Below are positions 11,557 through 24,207 of a stretch of DNA of 64,000 nucleotides, piece after piece. The DNA comes from Lojkania enalia (Eukaryota; Ascomycota; Dothideomycetes; Pleosporales). The notes beneath the pieces were generated by a model, which saw nothing but the letters and a program-made list of their open reading frames with translations, made no database searches and had not been told where the DNA came from. Where the stretch lies: the NCBI GenBank assembly GCA_010094045.1, contig ML986605.1, positions 1 to 64,000 of the forward strand. Direction: 5' to 3'. Positions within the stretch are counted from its first letter, which is position 1, and the number at the start of each line of letters is the position of its first letter. The translations under genes and the position numbers were made by a program.

Positions 11557-12521
11557 TATTATAATTGAATGGCAATGTTGCATCTAATCAAGCCTGCAAC
11601 ATATGGATAGGCGTGATTATCTTAGGGATGCGAAAACAAGCTGAAAAGACTAGAGTAATCGGCTCGTCGCATTTCGGGGGTTAGCGATAAATGCGATGCT
11701 CCGGCTAACCAAAGACTCGACGAAATGGGACTCCCCAGAGCATAGAGAGCACAAGAGACAATAAGAATGGCTTTGCAATACATAGTAAAGACTAGCAAAA
11801 AAAAGGCTACATTGTGTACGTCTTAGACATCAGAAAATGGGGGGAATTGAAAAGTGCCCAGAGAGAAGACCCGCGTACTAGCGAATACAAAGTAGAGCTT
11901 CTGCGAAGGAAGTTCGGAGTATGGCTATGGTAATTAACAGGGGAAATTACCTTTAGAAGGCAAAGCATTTTATCACTTGTAAGTTGGCATGCTAAACCAA
12001 GCAAGGCGAAGGCACTTCCTTAACAGCCCCAACCAATTCGACCAATCGGAGAATCCCGACTACCAAGACTGAACCAACGACTGAATAACTCAGGAAAGTG
12101 AAGGCCTAAGCTCCGATATAATTGCAGATTCAAAACACTCTAGAATATTAGTAGTCGTCCATTTCCCTCAAAACCCATTAGGGATCCGAAGTATATTCTT
12201 CCACAATACTCGTCGGACAATGGGGCACTCGTCTGTAATATGGTGGTGGCAGTGCATCATTATCTCAGGATAAATGGGATGGTTTAATTAGGTCGGGGAG
12301 AGATTCCAGGAAAATATTGAAATGAGATGGTGCTACACACTAGGTAAGCGTGTTTTACTTATCTTTTTTTGTTGGTGTTGGGAGGGGGTGCTACATAAAG
12401 AGCAGAGTAGGTGGGGTATTAGTCAGCAATTCACACAATCAATGAGCGCTACAGTAGCTCGTGCGGAGCGGGGCTTAATCCTTCCTCCTCCCAGTTGCTC
12501 GCCGGCTGCGATAGCAGCACG
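11557..12521. other. Intergenic, no supported gene
   Basis: I see no coding signal. The stretch ends in the presumed promoter of the gene starting at 12522. Confidence 0.5.
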
Positions 12522-13685
12522 ATGAAGCCATATATGGGGCTGTTTGACTCCGAAGCCAACCAAGCAGCAATTGAAAAATGCCTCGAGGAAATACGAAGGT
12601 CCGTGACAAACCTCGATGCTCGAGCTTGGGCATTCTAGAATAATGTCTGAACAGCCTTCAACGCCAGAGGCGGCTGATCTACGAAAATCACAAAGCGCAA
12701 CTTGATCTGACTTTCCATAAATCGAGTCGGGTCTTAAAGCCGCCGGACCTACTCGACCGAGTCGTACCACTCATTACGTTAGTGTTGATTCGATTAATCC
12801 ATATCCTGTTGCTTATCCAATAGGCAAATCCGCATCGTAGCGACAGAGTATGAGCGATTCGTATGCTTGGACTTCTCCGCGAAGTTCCATGCGACTCTAC
12901 CGCGCGAAATTCGAGACATGGTCTATGACGGGCTAGACCTTTTCTATCACGAAGTCTACATTAGAGATCCGAAAAGCGTCCAGTACGAGTCGCGATTCGA
13001 TAAATGGATGACTGGTTGCTCGTTCTTGGGACCGCCGTTGGCACGACCTGCAAGAGAACTTTCGAAGGGGCAGATTGAGGGCTACCGTTGGCGAGTTGAG
13101 TATCTCATGGAGGATGTGGTGCGCGAGATCACTGAACGCTACTATGCGACTACGTACTTTGGCTTCAGACATACGGATCACCATCTCATTTCACAGTTCC
13201 TACTTGAGGACCGCTGGGGAGTTGGACTTATGCCTGGGAAATTCGTGCGATACATCCAGCTTTGTATCGACGACGACGAGAACATGGCTGACACCGCAAG
13301 CAAGACCAAGCTTATCTGGCGCCTAGAAGGATTAATTGGAATGAGTAGCAAGAATGCAAAGCTTCGCATCTTTGTCGACCTGAAAAACAACTCGCTCGGC
13401 AAGATGCCGGATGTCTTGGAGGTCCTCGCGCCTACCATCTACGCGCTTAAAAACGAAGATCGTCGACGCATACGGGTGGCACTTCGATATCGTGGAGTCA
13501 TCGACGACATTACAGCATCCTTCAACTCTTCTCGCGAGCAGTTTCGAGACAGCTGCATGGAGATGAAGGCTGTCAGTAGTCTACTATTGCAACACGGAAG
13601 ATCAGCGACGCTAACTGTGGACAGAGATGGCAGGAGCAGGAATTTTGGCTCATATGATGGGAACTACATTTTCGTTGTTGTATGA
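12522..13685 (+). CDS. Hypothetical protein with an F-box-like LPREIRDMVY motif (3 exons)
   Basis: Proposed exons are 12522-12598, 12655-12777 and 12824-13685, giving 353 aa. The last exon carries most of the protein, including the LPREIRDMVYDGL motif typical of small fungal F-box-like or 2EXR-type proteins. There is no membrane segment, and nothing catalytic is recognised. The 46-nt intron at 12778-12823 has a good donor (GTTAGT) and joins LLDRVVPLI to RIVATEYERFV in phase. The first intron (12599-12654, donor GTCCGT) is weaker, so the N-terminal 26 residues are uncertain. The frame upstream of 12824 (RRLIYENHKAQLDL) is clearly coding. The function is unknown; an F-box role is only suggested by the motif. 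Confidence 0.65.
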
Positions 13686-14234
13686 GGTGTATTGGTTTGT
13701 GGTCTGAAGCACCAACAGAATGGCATGATGATTCTCTAGCGCCATGGTGGAGCATGCGGTAACATGATGGCAACAGAGTTTGGATGTGCAATTAGGGCAA
13801 GATTTGCCACGAGCCATAAGATATAAGCACGGACTGTTCTCGTCATGTATAACAAAAAGAAAGGTTCACCAAGTGCAAGTAGGAAGCTTGAGAACCTGGA
13901 CCGACTTCACAGTATATTTAGATGGAAAGCGAGAAGCCAGCTCTGCTATAGTAATTCACATCTTATGTGATATGAACTTGATATTCTGTGCGAACATCTT
14001 GCTGGTAAGGTTGCTTGAAAATGCTGTGAGCCATACGTTAGATGCGGTCGCACCCTTTCTCAACTTCCAGCCTCCTTCTACCATTTTTTTCCCCTTGCTG
14101 TGAACTAACCGCATTAAATGCCATTGCCTTCTAAAAGTACACATACTCAAATCTAATACGTTGTTGCAACATCGCCTTTCATTACATGATCATAACATGT
14201 CATACTAGTACATTCTATGCCCATAAACCCTTCA
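13686..14234. other. Intergenic between convergent genes
   Basis: This is 549 bp between the stops of the plus-strand gene ending at 13685 and the minus-strand gene ending at 14235. No coding or structural feature was seen. Confidence 0.6.
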
Positions 14235-16584
14235 TCAGAGTCTCGTCGGGCTCCCATACGGCATCGCCGGAACAGGCCCTCTTTCTTGTGACATAACTGC
14301 CAAAGCTATATAATTCAACTCATCCTTCGCCTTCTCCTCACCACCTATGCCCTCCTCAACTAGTGTACTCATCCCCGTATCGCTCCTCTGTAACGCAAAA
14401 GACTTTGAATGAAGAATCGCGTCCCATTCCCGAGGACTTCCTTCTCTCCGCTTGAGCACGGGATGTTTGACGTCTTTCAGACTCATGGCGGCTAGACGTT
14501 GGCCTGGGAGCGTAATAGGTGTGTCACTGTCGCAGCTGGACCATATGCCGTATCCAGCTGCTTCGTGGGCTAGGCGTTGGAGTTGGAGTGTACTCATATG
14601 GGACCATTCTAGCGTGGAGTATAGCGGATGCACTTCCCTCCCCCCATCACAATATTCGCGTTTCCCCGGGTTCTTCCTGAATCGGCGCCGCAACCACCAC
14701 GCAACGACCGGCTCAAGCCACCAATCCAGCACGACGACCAGGCTGCCCAGCACCAGAATCAGACACACGCCCAGGATGTTGAAGGACGAGAACTTTGTGC
14801 TTACGATCTTCTGGTTAGCACAGAGGGTCCGGGCGACGGTTTCGTTGGCTGCGGGTGGGTCGAGGAAGTCGTACAGTTCCGCTGGCGGCCCATTCGCGCC
14901 GGTTACGAATGCGTCTTGGAGCGAGGCGAGGGTGCCCTTGAACCAATGCTCCGCTTCGATTTGCCATTGGTTGTCTGGCAGCGGGCCTTGATACCCATAC
15001 GAAAGGCCGTAGCGAGCGCGCAGCGCGGAAGCCCCGATGAAGCCGACGATGCTGGTAATAGTGAATGTGTTGGGAACCCACATGTTCTCCACGTGCTTGA
15101 TGATATCGAAGTGCTCGCCCGTCCCAAAGAGTTCCTTGACCGCGGCGGACTTGCGGGGGTCGGAGAGACCGCGGAGAGGCTCGCAGCGGGATCCTTCGGG
15201 GCGGTTGGGGTTACAGTATTGCATCTGGATGGTGCAAGCCATGGCCGTCAATGGGTCATCTTGGAGGTACGACGCGTACATCGACCCATCGTCTAGATTA
15301 ACTATATCTGAGATGTTCTTGTGGGCCGAAAACAAGGGGTCGTCGACAGGGGAGGAAAATCGAATCTGAGGCGCGGAAAGATAGACAACGCTTACGTCAG
15401 CGTCGGTGCGATAGAGCGCTGGGATGGGTTGCCATTTGTTTCTAAGAAGGGTTTCGTTATATGTGGCCTGGTGTTGACTCATGCTACTGAACTTTAGCTT
15501 GGAAGCCGCTTATTCAGAAATGCTTGACCTACCCGAGAGCGTATTCGTATCGAGATGTATCAGAGGACCTAGTGCCATCAGTTGGGATGAAGCTATTGTT
15601 TGTCGCAATCTCGTAAGTCCATTGAGTGCCGTTGTTCTGACCCTTCGGTGCAGTGTAGCTTTTAGCACCGTAAAAGTATCGCGTGACTGGGCCGAATTGC
15701 GTATCATTGAACTCTTCGGTGTAGCCCTCGGTCTTTATTGGGGCGCATTGTTGCACGAAACGCATTTGAAAGCGTTTGTCAGACCCAGTGTTGATGCCAA
15801 AGTCCCTGAGGCTGTCGAGGTAGCCAGTATCCATTAACAGGTTGTCGTTCCCCAGCTTGCAGATGTCATCACCAAAAGGGCATGTTGCGTTGCGAGAAGA
15901 CTTTAGGGGGAGCTGCCGTTTGATGTAGAGGTTGCATCCATCCGTATTTGACGAGTTTGTATAGCATTGCAATCCATAATTGAGGAATTCGCTTGCTCGC
16001 CTGGCGTTGTAAGGTTGGAGTAATATAAGATTCTTCGTCATATTTTGTGGCTTCATGGAATCAAGTAGTCCGCAATTGTCACCCTTTAGAAGCACTTCAT
16101 TTAGTGTGTCCGTCGTGACATAGGCCGAGAAAATGGAAGCAATGGTAAAAGCAACCGAAATAAAGATGGCGACGAACATAAGTGGAAGAAGACGAGCAAT
16201 GGGACGAGCTGCGCGTTGGCCTGATTTCCATGCCAGAAGTGACATGAGGAGTTGCCACGCACCATCTTGCGCAGCGCCGCAATTTCGCAATATGGCCTGT
16301 CGCTGATGGTATAAACCATCCTGTGGATCCGAAGAGGAGAAGTAACGATGCAAAGAGAAGCACGCCAACCTCCAAAAGCTGTCTAGGATTAGCGTACGAC
16401 AATAGATCGCAAGGCTCTCCGCATCCTACCTTTTGCCCACTAGGCCGACGAAAAGAGCCAAAAAAGCGATTAGAAAGCCCCCATTCTGCCTTGACAATGT
16501 GATAGTGGCTCCTTGAATCCTGCCATGGGACCAATTCGTCCAGAACCCCAAGTGAACTGCGTAGGAGGTCGGCTCAGACGACAT
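14235..16584 (-). CDS. Fungal multi-pass membrane protein of unknown function (3 exons)
   Basis: The model is complement(14235-15486, 15533-16378, 16430-16584), 750 aa. The start is the ATG at 16584 (MSSEPTSYAV), followed by the family block GFWTNWSHGRIQGATITLS and a membrane helix. Intron 1 (51 nt, GTAGGA...GACAG with a CTAAT branch site) joins GLVGK to SFWRLACFSLH. Intron 2 (46 nt, GTAGGT...TTCAG) joins YEYALG to SMSQHQA. Both phases fit. The N-terminal third has two or three membrane helices. The middle is rich in cysteine and N-glycosylation sites, suggesting an extracellular part. Another strong helix (ILGVCLILVLGSLVVVLDW) precedes a polar cytosolic tail. I recognise the conserved fungal pattern but no named function. 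Confidence 0.85.
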
Positions 16585-18639
16585 TATGGCAGTGTTGATA
16601 GATGTTGGAGCATGTGCGAATTTGTGACCGGGAGGAGCTCTAAGGCATACAGCAGATGCTTACGATTTTGGTGCCTAAAGGCTCCTTATCACAAGCGTAA
16701 GACAAGCCTAGGGTCCGCCATAGGTTGGTTCTAAGAAAGGCTTTCACGCTGCACACCGGACGTTAAGCTTAGTATAGAGACGTGCGCACAGGGCGAAGTA
16801 CGAGATCTGCACATTGGTGGTAGCACGGCCCCCAACACCTAAAATATGTGATTTGAAACGCCAGCTGAAAATTCTTGGGTAGGAGGGATGAATAAGATGG
16901 AGTCATGAGGTTCGGAAGAAAGTTTTATTGGACCGGAGATTTTGCGCTTACGGCTAAACATCCTTAGCCGCCCGGACAAGGAGAGTTCCGACGCCCTATA
17001 TTAAGACTACATGCACGAGCTTCTGGTCGTTGGGTTAGAAATCCTTAAATGGCATTTATCAAGTCATATTTTTCACAAATAATTAGACTTCTGAAAGTGC
17101 TAACGATGTGAAACGTTGAAATAAAGTTATAGAACGCATAGGGTATTCTATAAATAGATTCGGAGGAATAACGTATTGGGTAATGCGGGGTAGTCAACAT
17201 TCAGTTTTTGTAGGAACGGAAACAAGATGGAGAAATGACATCAATTGCTAATATTATACTGTATTTCATTGATCTCAAATTAGTTCACTAGTCTATCAGC
17301 AATGGCAGTCTAAGGCTAAGATTGATATGTGTCACCTTTGGCGCTGTATCCTCCGAGATAATCTACGTCCAGATTAGGATCGAGCGACATAACCATTAAC
17401 CTCCCCACCTATGTAATGGGACACCCAATATACTAGGACAAATCCGAGGTACTTTGACACTATACTAATCCAGAAGCTGTCTATAGGCTAGAACTTCTAT
17501 ATTGTTATATCTATTCCGCTTTTTCTCTTCTGCTAAATATCTAGTACTTTGTGAATATTACATATTACCAATGTGTGCCTGCTAGTTTACTAAATTCTAC
17601 GGTACATGAAGTGAATTTAAGGTGCCGCTACGATAATATCACGCTGTTAAGCTACTATGATCGTCTTTGCTTTTTAAACTTTTAGGAAAGGAACCAATCG
17701 AAACTATATGATCCTAATACTATACTAAAAACCCTTCTCTTAATATGTACATCATGCTGGAAGCAATATTGAATAATTCTACTACACAGGTCAGTATATG
17801 CGACCAATTAAATTTACGCTTCAGCAATCTAAATAGTAATGGGACTTTGAGTTGTTATAAATTAATACTACTAAGCTAGACTCTAGTTAGCCCACCAGCC
17901 TTAGCAGTCTAATACTCTAGGTAAAGATGTGTAGGAACGATTCGGACATAGTAACATCACGATGTCTCTGCGTGGAGGAGCGATATATAGAGAAACGGGC
18001 TATTTGGCATATTCTGAAGCAAGCTGCTTGAAATCCGGATGATTAAAACGATTCAATATAACGTTTTTTATCACTCAATGGCTCATATCAGTCAGTGAAT
18101 TGCCCCACCAAAAAAAGGCGCTTCTTCTCACAACACTCGCAATGCTACCCACACAGAACACTCAGCAGCTCCAAAAAGATAGCAGACTTGCTCTTTTAAT
18201 CTACGCCTTTCAAACTAAGTAAAGTTCAAGCCATTAGAAGGCTGCAACGGCATATAATATCTCTATCGACTCTCCGCTGACGTGTTAACAGTACCCTCCC
18301 ATAAGCTCTCACTAATGCTAGAAACCGGAAGCTACGGGCTTTAGAGAAGGAGTCTCTAGTTAAGTGGATCCTGAAATTTAACCGACGAGCATTTCTACTC
18401 TAGATTATTAATATACGATAGATAGTAGATACTCTACTTACTACGCGCGGCTAGAATCCCCCTCTTTAACCTATTAGTAAGTACTAGATATCCCACTTTA
18501 ATAATACTTAGCTAGAGCTTTAGATAACGCACTCCACAAGCGAGCCGCGCACTGTGCCACCTCTCTTCAAGCTTGCAGGCAGATATATCAACAGCAAATT
18601 AAGATACGGGTAAGACAATACTGATTATAGGTTAAGTAG
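16585..18639. other. Gene-free stretch upstream of the membrane-protein gene
   Basis: About 2 kb with moderate-to-low GC and no coding frame longer than chance. It probably includes the promoter of the gene starting at 16584. Distal parts may be decayed transposon, but I recognise no motif before about 18640. Confidence 0.5.
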
Positions 18640-19905
18640 TATCTTGATCAGCTTCTTACAGGTTTATGAGTTATGGCTAGGCTTCTTGCAGCACCTGTAG
18701 CGCACTATAGCCTATCGGCTTTAATCTAACTGGTAACCTCTGTGGGCCTTTAGCTGTTACCCTGCTCTACAGCCTACGTATCAGTAATTATTCTTTCTCC
18801 TTTCAAAATAGTAAGACTTATATACTTCTTAATTCTCTTCTTACTATACTACTTGCTTTACAGCAGCTTCTAGAGCCCTCTAAAGGCTAGAGACCTGATC
18901 GCGTAGTAGCACTATCTTATACTCTATCCGCTGAGAACCTTGAGTAAGCTAATCTACTATATAGATTGTAAACGTAGGAGAAGAATCTAGATACGTACGA
19001 ATTCTATTGCGAACTAGAGCTGACTGAGTACCTAGCTCCTACGTGTTACTAGGTGTTTTTGACTATCAGGGCTCTTGCTGTGCTACTACCGCTGCTGCTA
19101 CTATAGGTGACGCCGTCCGCAGCTACATATTAAGCTTTAAAAGTACTATCTCTATATCTATAAGTACTAGGCCAGCTCCTTAAAAGCTAGAGTAGATATT
19201 TACTTTTGTAATAGCCTGCTTATAAGCTGCCTTAAAGGCAGGTAGAAATCTAAGCTTTGTGATATAATTGATACAATTACAAATTAGCTGCTCTACCTAG
19301 TAGCTATATACTCGTTTGAACAGCGAGAAGCAGCCTACGTCTAGAGAATGTGACAATATATGGAGAGTATAGATATTCTCTTACCTATAGATATCCTAGA
19401 AAAGGTATTATTATCAGCGATTCCGTAGTCGCGCTTTAAACTCCTAATAAGCTTAAATTAGGGCTCTAGTAGCCCAGGGTCCTTACATAGAGCTCTCTAG
19501 CGACTATAGGATCTATTGAATTAAGTAGTTAAGTGAGGTGTCCGCTTTACAATATTCGCGGGCCAGTTAATGCCGACTTGGCCAGCCCAGCGAGTAGCAA
19601 GCAGTTAATCTGCTATGGCTTATTCAGTAGCGTAAAAGGGCGAAAACCCTCGCAAATCTAGATTAAGTATATGGCTAGCAATTACCTGCTCCCCTAGAGT
19701 AGACAGCTTCTTTGAATTCGGCTTGCAATCGCCTCGCGCGAGGATATCAGCCTGTCAGTCACGTAGCGTCGTTTCGGGGACGCTATAGGTAGAAACAGCA
19801 TATTGTACGCCTTTAATTTGGCCGTTTTCGAGAGCTATAATAGCAAGTAATATACTAGCTTCTTTGCAGGGTACGCCAGCAGGTGGTTGTTGAGCTATGG
19901 TGGTC
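18640..19905 (-). pseudogene. pogo/Fot1-type transposase relic lacking its catalytic core
   Basis: Read on the minus strand, the relic begins near 19905 with PPAGVPCKEASILLAI. It then has the pogo helix-turn-helix and CENP-B-like DNA-binding region (AVSTYSVPETTLRD, KKLSTLGEQVI, ILNLDLRGFSP, VGINW). It continues through FKLIRSLKRDYGIADNNTF near 19440. It then jumps to SHSLDVGCFSLFKR, the segment after the third catalytic residue, and on through FLPAFKAAYKQAITKVN to a C-terminal zinc-knuckle-like RCCKKPSHNS-TC near 18680. The segment carrying the DDE triad is missing, roughly 600 bp judged against the copy at 51527-53365. Stops and frame slips make it non-functional. Confidence 0.8.
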
Positions 19906-19984
19906 GAAAGCTACAGCGCTAGAGAAAGTTGTTGAGGTGCGCCGCTACGCCGCTCGCTTATGGAGTACGTCGCTGTACTTTGCT

Positions 19985-20400
19985 TCAGGTCGAACCAGCT
20001 GCTGATAAACCTCAGGGTCCTTGCAGAGAGCTCTCTAGTAGTCGTATTTTCGACAGAGGCATGTTTTGAGCTTAGGGATGCGATTAATGAAGTTTTCTAG
20101 CTAGTGTTTGCCGACCTAGTCAGCAGAGCAAGCTCTAGGCAAATGGTTGGCCATATCTTGTGCACTATCGATTATAGGATGATGTCCACGAGATGATAGG
20201 TCTAATATATACTGAATAATAGTCGATTCCTCTAGCTCCATCAGCTTCTTTGAATTGGGCTTGCAATCGTGTCGTGAAGTTCTGCCAGCGTATCGGTCTC
20301 TAAGCGTCGTTCGGGGGATGCTATACGTAGCTACAGCGCTTTGTACACTCTGAGTTTGGACTTAGTTGATAGCAGAGATAGCCAGCAATATCTGATTGAT
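19985..20400 (-). pseudogene. Second pogo/Fot1 transposase fragment (N-terminal DNA-binding part)
   Basis: On the minus strand this reads ILLAISAIN, AVATYSIPRTTLRDRYAG, KKLMELEESTIIQYILDLSSRG, DMANHLP, VGKH-LENFINRIPKLK and RALCKDPEVYQQL. That is the same DNA-binding region as the neighbouring relic, in the same orientation. Stops fall where Trp is expected (for example VGKHW). It breaks off around 19985 without a catalytic domain. The two fragments form a degenerate tandem pair rather than one element, because each carries its own N-terminus. Confidence 0.8.
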
Positions 20401-20787
20401 TAAGGTTTGACTTCTTAACAAAAGTGGGCGACTCGCTTGTGAAATATGTTATTTTTCAATCCCAAAAACACATTACTATATAAACAGATCGAACCTGATA
20501 TAGAAAATTCAAGGTCCTGAAATAAATCTAAGCTATATTTACACAAAAGTAAATTTTAATAAAATTTAAGGGGTTTGGAGTATAAGTTAACTACGCTATT
20601 AAGTATTAACATTCGTTACTAGTATTATAATCTTACTAAAATTGGAGAATAAATTATATACATGGTATATTCTACCTAGAATATTCTTTATAGATTATAT
20701 TATTAAAGCGATTCGAATTGCAAACGTAGAAATTAGTTCAAACTATATAGCCTACAGAACATACTAGAAATCGAGGCCACGGAGGTC
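20401..20787. other. AT-rich spacer next to the pogo fragments
   Basis: No gene is visible. The sequence around 20405-20450 may belong to the outer end of the second pogo fragment, but I could not find a matching inverted repeat at the other end. Confidence 0.4.
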
Positions 20788-21820
20788 TTAGTTAACCGTC
20801 AAAGAATCCTCATCTGCCAGCAGATTAATATGCGGTCTCTCATTTCCATGCCACTTAACAGACCCCACGCACACCTCAAAGCGATCAAGTCCACGCTCCC
20901 AAACCTTCTCTAATAGCCCTAAGATACCCCGTATAACAACGTGCTTATTCTCTGGATATTCCGTCATCCAATTCAGCGTATTGATTCTGTTTTCATCTAC
21001 CATCATCTTGAACCTCCTCAGTCCTTTCATTCGAGTAAGCACAAGACAGGCTATGTCCCATGTTGTTGTCCTATCCAATGCTTTGTTAGGCATAGGAAGG
21101 ACCTTGCGACCCAAAAGCCTGGAACCGCATTCAATGCGACTGTAAGAAAAGGCTTGGTTGATTTCCATTAAACCATAGACGCCAAAGCCTGGGCCAATAT
21201 TTTCTTCAGAATCGAGCTCCAATTCGTCAATCAAAGGGCCCTGGGAGTCCCTTTCGAAGCTAAAAGTCACATTCGCGATGAGTGATAGACATCGAGGTGG
21301 TATGAAGGCGCAGAATGCGAGGAATGAGTATATGTCGCAAAAGGTGAATGCCGATTTGTAGAGGACGCCGACCGCTTCACAGTATCTAATTTCATTTGAC
21401 TATTTTTAGCGAATGGAATGCCGGTTATTAAATGTATAGATGAGGGAAGCCAATTACTTACATTGCTCTGCAGGTTTGTAGTAGGCGAAGGATACCAATA
21501 TTCCGTGGATGTGTGTGATTCCTCTCGCCCAAATTCTCGCACCGGTCCTTCACGTGGAATGTCTGTATGTAGCGATGATGGTGCGAGAAAAACAAGTAGA
21601 GTTCTTCATCACACAGACATGCTTTCCAGATCAGGAGGCGTAGCTCGGGCGGTAGTCTCATTAATAGTGATTGAGCTTGCTTGGAAGAGCGCAGAGCAAT
21701 GTTCTGAAGTGCATCCACCGGATTTCCGTCATAACTCCCTTCAGCCGATGAATGATTGCTCGCGCAACCGTGGTCTGGAGGAACGTGCACTAATTTCATC
21801 TTTCGATAGGACTCCAGCAT
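20788..21820 (-). CDS. DUF7730/F-box-like hypothetical protein (2 exons)
   Basis: The model is complement(20788-21385, 21462-21820), 318 aa. The 76-nt intron (GTAAGT...ATTAG) joins LLQTCRAI to YCEAVGVLY in phase, recreating the pattern LLxTCRxxYxEAxxxLY typical of fungal DUF7730-like proteins. Near residue 50 the motif LLMRLPPELRLLIW marks the start of that domain. The start chosen is the ATG at 21820 (MLESYRKMK). The open frame extends 49 codons further upstream but has no ATG there. The C-terminal half has no recognised motif. No membrane segment or signal peptide is seen. Such proteins are common in fungi and their function is unknown. Confidence 0.78.
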
Positions 21821-22329
21821 TGATGAATATGTGCATGTGAGAACATTGGAAGTGTCAGGTTCAGGATTGTTGCCTAAGCATCTACCTTGCCGTGCCACTG
21901 AACTAGCGTAACCAATCCTTAACCATGACACTAGCCTGTTGTCGGCATAGTCGGTCGGATGCCTCAACGTGCGTCTAGTATGTCATGTCTGACTGTTCAT
22001 GACTTCTCGCTCATTTCGCCAAAGATTAGAATCATTGGAAATATGATGGATATTAATAACGCATTAACAACACCTACCCCCCTCCAAGAAAAATACAAAA
22101 AATAAAAAATTAAACAAAATAGAACATAATTCTAAACTAGCAGCCAAACTACATAAATCCACAGCGCAGAGCACGAGTCAGAAACCTAAAATCTCCGATG
22201 GATCCAGACTAGCCACAAACGGCCTAGCATTCAACGACAATCCTAACCACTACCGCACTACGCACCGCCTCATGCCCCCCTCTACCCCCCTTCCACGCAC
22301 ACACACTATAGTCCCACAACTTCCCAGCC
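21821..22329. promoter_or_regulatory. Divergent intergenic region
   Basis: About 0.5 kb separates the starts of the DUF7730-like gene (minus) and the hydrolase gene (plus). It must carry both promoters. An A-rich tract lies at about 22080-22120. No specific binding site can be assigned. Confidence 0.5.
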
Positions 22330-23683
22330 ATGCCCTTTGCTCCTCTCGCCCCAACAATCCATTTCGAAAACCTTAATGCCCCGGACACCCCCACAGGAAA
22401 ACGCACATATATAATCTACTACATACCGGGGAACCCGGGGCTGATAGAATACTACCGCATCTTTTTGACTCACTTATACGGCCTTCTAACCTCGAATCTT
22501 GAGTCTTCGGGTCGGAAGAGGGGTCGGGACGTCGAAGTTTTAATCCACGGGCGGAGTCTCGCCGGGTTTGAAACTTCGGGAATAGATGATGGGGTGGTGA
22601 ACGACGGAATAGGGCCGCCGTACGACGTAGAACATCAGATTGTTCGGTCGGAAAACGCGGTTAAGGATGTTGCCAAAAGAGCTAGGAAGGGAGGGCGGTA
22701 TGATGTAAGAATTATCCTAATGGGACATAGTCTAGGGACGTACGTGAGCATGGAAGTGTTGCGGCGGCTACGGACTGCGAGCGCAAAGGATCGAAATGGG
22801 GAGGGGGACGGAGTAAGAGTCATCGGGGCTGTGTGTCTGTTTACTACGATTATGAATTTGAAGGGGAGTCCCAGTGGGCGGAAAGTCAGCGTAGGTATCC
22901 TTTTCGTTCGCCGCTCGGTGCTTGAATTCTCAAGCCCGATCATGATCTTTATGTTGTCGTCGTTGCTTTTGGATCAAAAAGGGAATTAGACTGACGTTGT
23001 AGTGGTTGATATCGCTCCCACACTTCTCCCTCATTGCATCCCTTTTCGTAAAAACATTAACGCTGTTTATGCCCACAAACATCCTCTCTCTTCTAATTTG
23101 CCTTCTCATGGACTTCCCAAGAAACTCATCTCATATCACCGCCTCCTTCATCAAGAGCCCATACGGCGTCCGCCAAGCGCTGCACATGGCCCACGACGAA
23201 ATGCAAACCATCACGACGGACAAGTGGGACGACGAGATATGGGGCGCCGCGCATCCACCCCTGCACCCGCATCCGAGGCCCGTGTTGAGATTTTTGTTTG
23301 CAGCGAGTGATCACTGGTATGGAATATCTCCCTTTCGTTATCTTCTCTGCTCTCTTTTATTTTAAATTATTGCGTAATGTAGGACCTTGTTGATAGAATA
23401 CTGGGCATTAGGGTAGCAAACGAGACACGCGACGAGCTAATCAAAGCACGCGGTATGAACGGGAACGAGGACGAGCCGTGGAAGCCGAAGATGGAGGTTG
23501 ATGAGAAGGAAGGGTGGCCGCATGGGTTTTGCATTAGTGAGTCTTTTCTCAATCAAAGAAAACTTTCCACGATACGATTCAGCCTGATTAATGTTCGTTC
23601 ATGCAGAGCACAGTATTCCCGTTGCTGAGAGAGTGCGTGGATATATTGAAGATATCATCGAAGCGGACCTCGCAAATTCATAG
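22330..23683 (+). CDS. Lipid-droplet-associated serine hydrolase (LDAH family, 4 exons)
   Basis: Exons 22330-22890, 23003-23316, 23412-23536 and 23607-23683 encode 358 aa of the alpha/beta hydrolase family LDAH (Pfam lipid-droplet hydrolase). Near residue 35 lies YYIPGNPGLIEYYRIFL, the family's oxyanion-region signature. GHSLG places the nucleophile at about Ser134. A hydrophobic segment (FSLIASLFVKTLTLFMPTNILSLLI) would bind the droplet membrane. Asp near residue 290 sits in SDHWVANETRDELI, and a His in PHGFCIKHS. All three introns (112, 95 and 70 nt) keep phase; the acceptor at 23411 was chosen because it restores DHWVANETRDEL. The family hydrolyses or remodels lipids on lipid droplets; the exact substrate is unsettled. 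The gene converges on DCP1. Confidence 0.88.
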
Positions 23684-24207
23684 TAATGGCGGAGCAGGGC
23701 TAGTATCTAAGTATATAGAGTAGTACCTACTGCGTATGCACTGGTTGTGATACCGAAAGGCACAATATGGATAGTTCCAGCCATATTAGCTACTTACCTC
23801 TCACAACCAAGCACTATGAAAATATCGTGACCGAAACGTTCAGCTGCCGTGTCCCGGTCTTACCTCTATCCTTTCATAAGCAACCCTTCAGCACCCACAA
23901 TCTGGTTCTGCTTACCGTTCCGTTCAAAGCCGCTTTAAAACGACTCGCTGGGGTTCAGTAGCATGGCCGTGTTGCCCACCCGTACAAATCCTCTTCCCAA
24001 ATCGACGAAAATTTAATCCAATATCTGGGCTAAGGCACCCTTTCGTTCCAACCGTCACAGATCTCCAAATGTACCACGATGAGCGTCACGAGGTAAAGAC
24101 CAATGTTCTCACGGCGACATCCAACGGCGGCCACCGAATGTCAATGGCACGTATCGGGCTGCTGCAGGCCACAGAATTCTATCGGAACACTGCTAAAATA
24201 AACTGTA
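23684..24207. other. Convergent intergenic region
   Basis: 524 bp between the stop of the hydrolase gene and the stop of DCP1. Only chance frames are present; it presumably holds both 3' UTRs. Confidence 0.6.
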
